From NCBI GenBank assembly GCA_027946555.1, contig JAPEVC010000290.1:1-40133 (forward strand): a stretch of 40,133 nucleotides of DNA, in the 5' to 3' direction. Below the pieces are notes generated by a model. The model was not told the origin of the DNA, searched no databases, and was given only the letters and a program-made list of their open reading frames with translations. Positions 33,826 to 40,133 of the stretch are shown in pieces. Numbering within the stretch: the first letter of the stretch is position 1; each line of letters opens with the position of its first letter. The DNA is from Gnomoniopsis sp. IMI 355080 (Eukaryota > Ascomycota > Sordariomycetes > Diaporthales > Gnomoniaceae). A program made the translations under genes and the position numbers.

Positions 33826-34894
33826 ATGAAGATGGACATCTCATCTTCGTATCGCGTTGCCTCCGACCAACGTGCACAAGTTAGAAGAATAAATCCACCT
33901 CCAGGGTTTGAAGCTTCTCTATACAGCCGCAGTAAGTGAACTCGGGCCTGAAAAGCACGACCGTGATCCGCTGAAGCTGACACGAGTCCCAGCTTTTGAC
34001 CAGTACCATCACGAGCTATTGGGAGCATATCAGACAGCTGGTGATTGGACCATGACCTATGCACCGTCTGGTCAACACTTTGCTACTGAACTAGCGTCTC
34101 CTTTACTCTACCCACGCACCTACGTACCCAGCTTTTATGACGAGCAAGTCATCAACAGAGGTTTACCCCAACTTGATGTCGATATAATCAGTGAGCAGCC
34201 AAGTGCCGGCTTTCAGTTACCTGAGACCAGAGTTTCTGATGAGCAAGTCGTTCGCGAAGGGTTGCTTCATCCCAAAGTCGGTGCAATCAGCGAGCAGCAT
34301 TGTTGCGGGAGTGAGCAGCTTCCGTATATCGAGACCATGTCAAACTATGTATACTCTATGGCGAGACCGCCTCCTGGACTGGAAGTTCCAGTATATTCTA
34401 GTGGGTCTACGCTTTTGCCTCCTCCAGGACTGGGCTACACATCACGAAGCCGTCCCAGACACGTCACCAGCATGCCACCGCCAGGATTAGGATTCACACC
34501 GCGATCCAGACAGCCAACGATTCGGCCACCTCCTGGATTTGATTTCCCGCAAGTACTCATACCATCTCAACCCTCACGCTCTCCAGGTGGTCGTCTGCGA
34601 CCACCACCAGGATTTTCTCCCCGGGCGGGTGACCAACTCCGGAAAGTACACGCCAACCTTGATGCCCAGACCGCGTCCCAACCCGGCATTTCAGCGATCG
34701 AGGTTCCAGCGTCTTCACATCTCAACTCATCTGTACGACCCACCAAGCTTTCTCCAGCCGTTCTGGATGCCAAAAGGCGCGCCCGAAGAGCAGGGCGTGA
34801 GGCCTTACGCCAGGAGATGAATAGGGAGGATGATGAGGCGTTCGAGATGCGCGTCTTAGAGAGCAAGAGGAGGTGCGCCTTATACGGCTCTTAG
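33826..34894 (+). CDS. Proline-rich protein with six PPPG(F/L) motifs, unrecognised family
   Basis: Two exons: 33826..33931 and 33993..34894 (61-nt intron, GTAAGT donor, CTGAC branch); 335 residues. An acceptor at 33986 would add two residues and also keeps frame. The motif PPPG(F/L) occurs at residues 24-28, 161-165, 178-182, 197-201, 214-218 and 239-243, the last five spaced 17-25 residues apart in Arg/Ser/Pro-rich linkers. An imperfect internal repeat built on DEQV...EGL/RGL...ISEQ lies near residues 85-104 and 118-137. The C-terminus (about 285-335) is highly charged, with a probable helix (AKRRARRAGREALRQEM). No enzymatic domain, signal peptide or TM helix is visible, so it looks like a mostly disordered cytosolic or nuclear scaffold. 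PPG-hydrophobic is the known ligand of SMY2-type GYF domains, which is the best functional hint. Confidence 0.75.
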
Positions 34895-35574
34895 GGTTCA
34901 TCGACGGGAACATGATCAACGTGTAGCACGGTCATGTTTCTGCAATTGAGATATTCCATGGTAGCGGGTCCAGGTCTACGAGTTCATTAGCATCACATGC
35001 ACCATGGGGCGAAAGCTGGAACTCCTGCATATATATTGTCATAGCCTCATTTGAATGAGGCTGACTCTGTCCCACTCAGAAGCTCGAAGGTTGAAGCATA
35101 CTCATTATCGCTTGCAGGTATTGCAATACACGAAGATCAACTTCCATACCCTATCTATATTTCCACCAACTCTATTTAGAATACCTAGCAATAATGTCTA
35201 GCTGTTTATGACTATATAGCAAAAATGTCTCACTACTCTACTATCGCGAACAGAGTGGGGTCCCATGCCACAGATTGTGTTAGTGTTAGTGCAGTCGCCC
35301 ACTTTGGAAGCTCTTCCCGAGCCTTGTTGATATAGCAAAGCCAGGGGAGGGGAAGTGGGACCACTGCTTGTGATGCTCCGATAAGACAACTTTTCCATGG
35401 GCCTCCAAAAGTTACACCGGCATTATGTAGTCTTCTGTATTCAATATGAACGCTTTCATCTTTCTTTGCTCTTCTATATTCACTTCAAACCCCATCCACC
35501 TCTCTACAGTAAAGTTTTACCTACACCCGCCTAAGGCAGGATTAAAATAGACTTACAAGACACTTGTCTTCACT
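34895..35574. other. Intergenic, promoter of the FAD oxidoreductase
   Basis: No coding frame. The last 130 bp before 35575 are pyrimidine-rich (CTTTC, CACTTC, CCACCTCTC), as is common for fungal core promoters and leaders. Confidence 0.5.
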
Positions 35575-37153
35575 ATGGACGAACGCGCTCAGATTCCCGT
35601 AGGGCTCCCTCGCGAAAATCCCACTGTAAGCTACTGGCAGGATCCGCCTAGTTACTTAGCAGACACCCGAACAACGGCCGAATTACCCGAGAGAGCAGAC
35701 ATCGTTATCATTGGCAGCGGCATCACCGGCGCCGCTATCGCCTGGAACCTCCTGGGACCAGACGCCGAGGAACAACACGGTGCCCACGCACTCCCTAGCG
35801 TTGTGATGCTGGAGGCACGAACAGCTTGTTCTGGGGCGACCGGGCGTAATGGTGCGATACTTACTCCACCCCCCCCCCCAACCTAAAAAAATGTTGTGCG
35901 TGAGAGCTAAAGCAGACCCTCGATATCTAGGCGGTCACACCAAAGCAGCTTCCTATCGTTCATTCCTTGACAACGCAGCCATACTTGGCACCGCAGAGGC
36001 GGCCAAGATCGCGCGTCTTGAGCTTGCCAACATCAACGCTGTGCACGCCTTCGCCAAGGATCACGGTATTGAGTGCGAGTCGCGTCCATGCGAGACGGTG
36101 GATGTGATCTACGACGAGGCACAGTGGCGCGCGGCCCACGAGGCCGTGGCCGCGATGCGCGAGGCCCTAGGCACTGACGATCCGGCGTCCGTGTACGCGT
36201 TCCACGACCCGGCGGCGGTGCGGGAGCGGTTCTTTGTTGCAGGCGAAGGGGATTCCAAGCCACTCGGGGCGGTCAGCTATGCGGCGGGGAGCCTCTCAGC
36301 TTACAAATTGGGTGTGGGTGTGCTGCGATGCGCTGTGCAGCGGGGTCTAAACCTTCAAACGACAACACCTGTTACGGAGCTTGTGCAGTCCGCAAGCGAG
36401 GGTTGGAAGGTTTCCACGCCGCGCGGTACTATTTTGGCTCAAAAGGTCGTGCTCGCTACGAATGGGTATACGGCGCATGTGTGGAAGCCTTTCCAGGGCG
36501 CGGTGGTTCCCCTTCGTGGGCAAATCACCGCACATCGGCCTGGAGCGAATATGCCTGCAGGCGGTCTACCGGGAACTTACTCATTCATCTATGAGAATGG
36601 GTATGAATACATGATCCCACGGACCGGAAAAGAGATCGGATCTTCTTCTTCACTGATCGATCCTCGGTTTACAGAAGAACAACGGACTGGCGACATCATC
36701 ATAGGCGGAGGCCTAGGCAGAGCACCACAGGAGGGACTTCTCGAGTATGGCACGATTGATGACACAACTATAAACACGGATATCAGCAAGTACCTTTTTG
36801 ACACCACGGCACGATACTTTGGCGAGAACTGGGGCGACGACCACCCAGACGGCAGGATTCGCAGGGAATGGACGGGAATCATGGGATATAGTCCTGATGG
36901 TTTCCCTTTTGTCGGCGAGGTTCCTGGGCAGAAGGGTCTTTGGACGAGCTGTAGTTTCCAAGGACACGGCATGGTGTTTTGTTGGATGTGTGCTAAGGGT
37001 CTGGTCCAAATGATGCGAGCTCAGGATGAGGGTTCAGATTCAAATTCGGTTCTTGATGAGTGGTTTCCCGAGGTCTTCAAAATCACGGAGGAGAGGATGA
37101 AGAAGAGATTCCAGGGTCGGCTGCACACGTCCTCTGTCGAGGAAAATTCATGA
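35575..37153 (+). CDS. FAD-dependent oxidoreductase, DAO family (amine/amino-acid oxidase-like)
   Basis: Two exons: 35575..35851 and 35931..37153; 499 residues. The 79-nt intron (GTGCGA donor, TATCTAG acceptor) contains an 11-base C-run. Removing it joins GRNG to GHTKAASY, the conserved core of this family. The FAD-binding Rossmann motif IVIIGSGITGAAIAWNLL starts at residue 43. The pattern ARTACSGATGRNGGH is the typical second flavin contact, VVLATNGYTAHVWKPF closes the Rossmann part, and MGYSPDGFPFVGEVPG with FQGHGM is the C-terminal flavin loop. Family members such as gamma-glutamylputrescine oxidase deaminate amines or amino acids; the substrate here is not readable. No peroxisomal SKL-type end (it ends EENS) and no signal peptide, so cytosolic. 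The ATG is preceded by a good A/C-rich context. Confidence 0.9.
35869..35879 (+). repeat. 11-base C homopolymer inside an intron
   Basis: A run of eleven C lies within the intron of the DAO-type oxidoreductase. Length errors here would not affect the coding sequence. Confidence 0.85.
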
Positions 37154-40063
37154 TTCATTGATGCCATAAGCTGCCTACATGGCCATTGGGCTGAGCAAGC
37201 CCACCCGAGCGTGTAGGCGAAGTCCATGACCAGCATCGTCCTTGAGCGAACCTCGGCATCACCCGGGCTCTGTGAACGAAAAGGCTTCATCAAAGTGCCA
37301 TTGTTTCATGCAACTTGGCGGATCTTTTCCGAGCCCTCCAAGGTTTCCTGAGATAAGGAGGGCCTCCAATTCGAATTAAGGTACTTGCACTACTGACCCC
37401 GGGAGGGTGAAGGGTACTTTATGACTATGACCAAAGAGTAAAACTTACCGACTTTGGTAGATGTTGAGAGTTGCATGCGAGTAGGGGAGGATCGCGTGAA
37501 GGTGCACTACAAGCCACGCCCTTTCTGGCTAGAGCTAACGTCCGCTAGAGCCTAGCACGATATTTTCTACCATGGTCGTCCACGGGTCGGTAGGCACATT
37601 CGGCGCAATGAACATGCTTCTCGAACCGCACCACTTATTCCCGAGCAAATCCAAATGAAACTCTATGAATTTTGTCAGCTGCCAGAACCTCCTAGGGTTG
37701 CTGATCTCCGGGGAAGCATACTAATCCATCTCACATGCTTTCCACAGGCAAACCGAGCCGGCCCCAAGCTGCCGGGAAAGTGCGAGAACTCTCTCTCTCT
37801 CTCTCCGGACGGAGCTACGTCTAACTTCCAGATGGCAACATGACAGGCTACCAAGCAGATGGGAAGGCTTGAAAGCGTGTGTGACACTAACACCTCAACG
37901 CCTCCTGCATGAGGAGCGTATGCCCTAGCCTGCGCAGCCCAGGTGCCCAGCCTGGATTGGCTGTGCAACGGACACATCACAAGCTCCACTCGTGTTCGCG
38001 AAAGCAAAGACGAATGGGCAGTTTGATAATCATATCTCTTACCGAGGATGAGCCTATTGTCCCGTCGTTGCGGAACGGAGTTCGCATGCGTGTGTGGGCA
38101 ATGCAACGCTTTCCCCCCCATTCGGTGTCTGGTACGCGAAAGCGATGGTCGCGCCCGGGTTATCCTAATTGGGCAAACAAGATCCGAATTCTGCACATCC
38201 CAGTCCGGCCGGGTCGGACCAGGCATGTCCACGAGATCTTGACAGGGACCGTGTACGACATACTGTGTGAGAGAAAGGCAAGAAAAAAAAAAAAGACAGA
38301 GAGAGAGAGAGAGAGAGAGATCAGAAGGCGGGGTCAAACTCGCTTGACTCAGGCAAACCCCAAGAGTTCATCTCAAAGGGCATATCCGAAATAAAGGCAC
38401 CTGGGCAGTCGAGGCTGACAAGCGCCCCATGTTTGTGTTTTTGGTGCTCGAGGCCCGACCCGAAAGACCCCCGGTGCCCAGGCCGTAGGTAGTAACTTGG
38501 GGCTGGGCATGAAACGGCGATGATGCCGCGACGTGCAAAAGCGTCCAGCTCGACACGACATGGTCTTTTATTTTATTTTTATCAACAGCAACCACCAATA
38601 CAGCTTGGTCTCCATGTGTCGCCGTTGGAAGCTTATGCGATAAATCGTCTTTCGGTAGCACAGACAGGTTCTTGAACGTTGGGGGGTTTTCCTTCTGCTT
38701 TGATTATGATGCCCCACTGGATCAACACAGCTTGGACGAATGAATTCGTGTGAAACAGAATTACGGGTTGCTGGGATAGCCGCTGCTGACCTCCCCTGCT
38801 GCAACCATTCCACTGGGACTTCTAGGGTGCTTCCCGTGCGAATCGGGTGGTTAGGGCTTGCATGACGGCCCCCATCTCGACCCCACTTGGGAAGTGCCTA
38901 GATATGCTTCTGCTTCCTGACAGACGGACAGACCGACAGACTGGGCAGACCAAACGGGAGAGACAAGACAGGTCGGTGGTACAAGAACCAAAAAAACTTG
39001 TTCTCCCAGGTGCCGTCTCTCTCTCACCTCCTTTTGCTCTTCCCCTGGCAACAAGCGTTGATACGAGGTGCATCAAACTGGAAGTCATGGTGTTGGATGA
39101 AACGGGGCTGGAGCCAATTCATCACGAGAGCTGCTGTTCCGTCTCCGTGCCGGAGCGGTCTCGGATCCGGATCTCCAAGGGGTTTTCATTAGCCTTGATG
39201 GCTGGGGAGTAGCAGAGTAGTATCCGTAGGTAGGTAGGGTGGTACGAGATTGGGAAGCTGAACTTCACCGGTCTGTTACCCCAGGCCTGTATCCTTCCCT
39301 CCTTTTCCCTAGGGTTGTTTTGGTGTAGGTATGCAAGCTGCCTCTGAATAAATTTTGTGTGCCTCTTGTGCGATATGAACAGTCATAAACCTGAATGTTC
39401 TACAATGTACATGGTAGTCGCTCCACTGGTGACCAACAGGTCTAGGGAGTACCATAGTACTACTAACATTAACAGACCTTAGTGGGGGCTTATAATGGGG
39501 CATCCTGGCTCTTGCGTCAACTCGGTCTTCAAGGGCCCGCAGATTCTTCTTTTACTTTAGGTATCCCTGTCCGCACCCGGCCTGCTGGGATCTCACGTAC
39601 TGTCTCTATCTAATTGCCTGGGCATCCCCAATGGCTTTGTTGTTGGAGTCGACCTATCTTCTTGTGAACGGGGGTAAGGAAGAAAAAAAAACATATCACT
39701 TGCCTACGTGTCTAGCTCTTTCAGCTCCCAAGTTACTGGTCCTCATTTACCAGACTGTCGGGACCCGCTCCCATCCCTCACCTGCTGATATGTTTTCAGT
39801 TCTCTGAATATCGGCCCCGACCCTCCCATCGTGTTCCCGAATACACGCGGTACACATCGTATCGATCTAGATCCCGTCATGCAGGTCCCGCAAACCCAGG
39901 TCATGACATTGGGCAGCCGATCATAGTGATAACCCAAAAAGAAAAGATAGAGAGAAAAAAAGGAAACGAGAGATTTAGGAGAGCAACCAAAGTACAAGTT
40001 CCGGTTGAGCCACCACCTGGGTTCCGCCCCCTCAATCCTCACTCCATCATCTGCTTCTCAACC
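37154..40063. other. Long intergenic/leader region, microsatellites, no gene recognised
   Basis: Nearly 2.9 kb with no supported gene. It holds a CT microsatellite (about 37789-37805), an A12 run followed by a GA microsatellite (38283-38320), GACAGACAG repeats near 38920-38945 and CCGTAGGTAGGTAGGG near 39223. Overlapping frames at 37675-38394 and 38822-39212 mostly decode low-complexity or lack start codons. The size and the pyrimidine-rich end suggest a long promoter or 5' leader for the gene starting at 40064. Confidence 0.5.
38283..38320. repeat. A-run plus (GA)n microsatellite
   Basis: Twelve A residues, GAC, then about eleven AG/GA units. A simple sequence repeat in non-coding DNA. Confidence 0.9.
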
Positions 40064-40133
40064 ATGAGTACACCCTTCGAAGACTCCAAAGGCGAGCCAT
40101 CCTCCTCACCCGCAGCACCGCCTACAACCTCCC
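40064..40133 (+). CDS. 5' end of a gene running off the window
   Basis: An ATG in a good context (ACCATGAG) opens a frame of 23 codons that is still open at the edge. The residues are Ser/Pro/Thr/Ala-rich (MSTPFEDSKGEPSSSP), as in the disordered N-termini of fungal regulators or signalling proteins. The preceding 45 bp are a CT-rich leader. Too short for a family call. Confidence 0.45.
   Translation, partial: MSTPFEDSKGEPSSSPAAPPTTS

Noticed and set aside
35849..35931. Frameshift caused by the C-run in the FAD oxidoreductase
   Set aside because: The C-run lies inside a 79-nt intron; splicing restores GRNGGHTKAASY without any frameshift.
38822..39212. Overlapping frames of 66-121 codons on both strands
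   Set aside because: Driven by low-complexity GACAGA and CT-rich DNA; several lack a real ATG and none shows a domain.
1..40133. CRISPR arrays, IS elements, rRNA or tRNA genes
   Set aside because: None seen: no regularly spaced repeats, no transposase, RT or integrase motifs, and no tRNA-like folds recognised by eye.

Overview
The window is genomic DNA of a filamentous ascomycete (Pezizomycotina, probably Sordariomycetes). The reasons are genes cut by many short introns (about 50-130 nt) with GTAAGT/GTGAGT donors and CTAAC/CTGAC branch points, fungal-only protein families (rhodopsin-like 7-TM proteins, BBE-type FAD oxidases, NmrA-like proteins, CYP families), no operons or Shine-Dalgarno sites, and AT-rich gene-free islands like those left by repeat-induced point mutation. 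No rRNA, tRNA, CRISPR array or bacterial mobile element was found. I rebuilt the gene models by hand from open frames, splice consensus and family motifs; every exon set below keeps frame. Protein-family statements come from remembered family motifs, not from a search.

Left part (1-6.5 kb): a conserved fungal tail-anchored-looking membrane protein (minus), then divergently a remarkable 848-residue protein that fuses a trypsin-like domain (His-Asp-Cys) to a PNG1/peptide:N-glycanase-type transglutaminase core whose catalytic Cys is Val. Next come a small retropepsin-like gene, a possible relic of an NLR-type gene and an AT-rich island.

Middle-left (6.5-15.7 kb): a mitochondrial-type metallo-beta-lactamase-fold (persulfide-dioxygenase-like) enzyme on minus, an orphan exon-like segment near 9.1-9.3 kb, a divergently transcribed pair of berberine-bridge-enzyme-like FAD oxidases sharing one promoter region, and a short-chain dehydrogenase converging on the second of them.

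Middle-right (17.2-30.1 kb): a rhodopsin-like 7-TM protein (minus), a P450 on minus with a 6-nt microexon, a second, divergent P450 on plus with nine exons, an NmrA-like NAD(P)-binding protein (plus) and a second rhodopsin-like protein (minus). The oxidases, SDR, two P450s and NmrA-like gene look like secondary-metabolism tailoring or detoxification genes, but no PKS, NRPS, terpene synthase or DMATS backbone and no Zn2Cys6 regulator lies in the window.

Right part (30.1-40.1 kb): a long gene-poor, partly AT-rich stretch, a proline-rich protein with six PPPG(F/L) motifs, a DAO-type FAD oxidoreductase, and a 2.9-kb gene-free stretch with microsatellites leading to the first codons of a gene that runs off the right edge.
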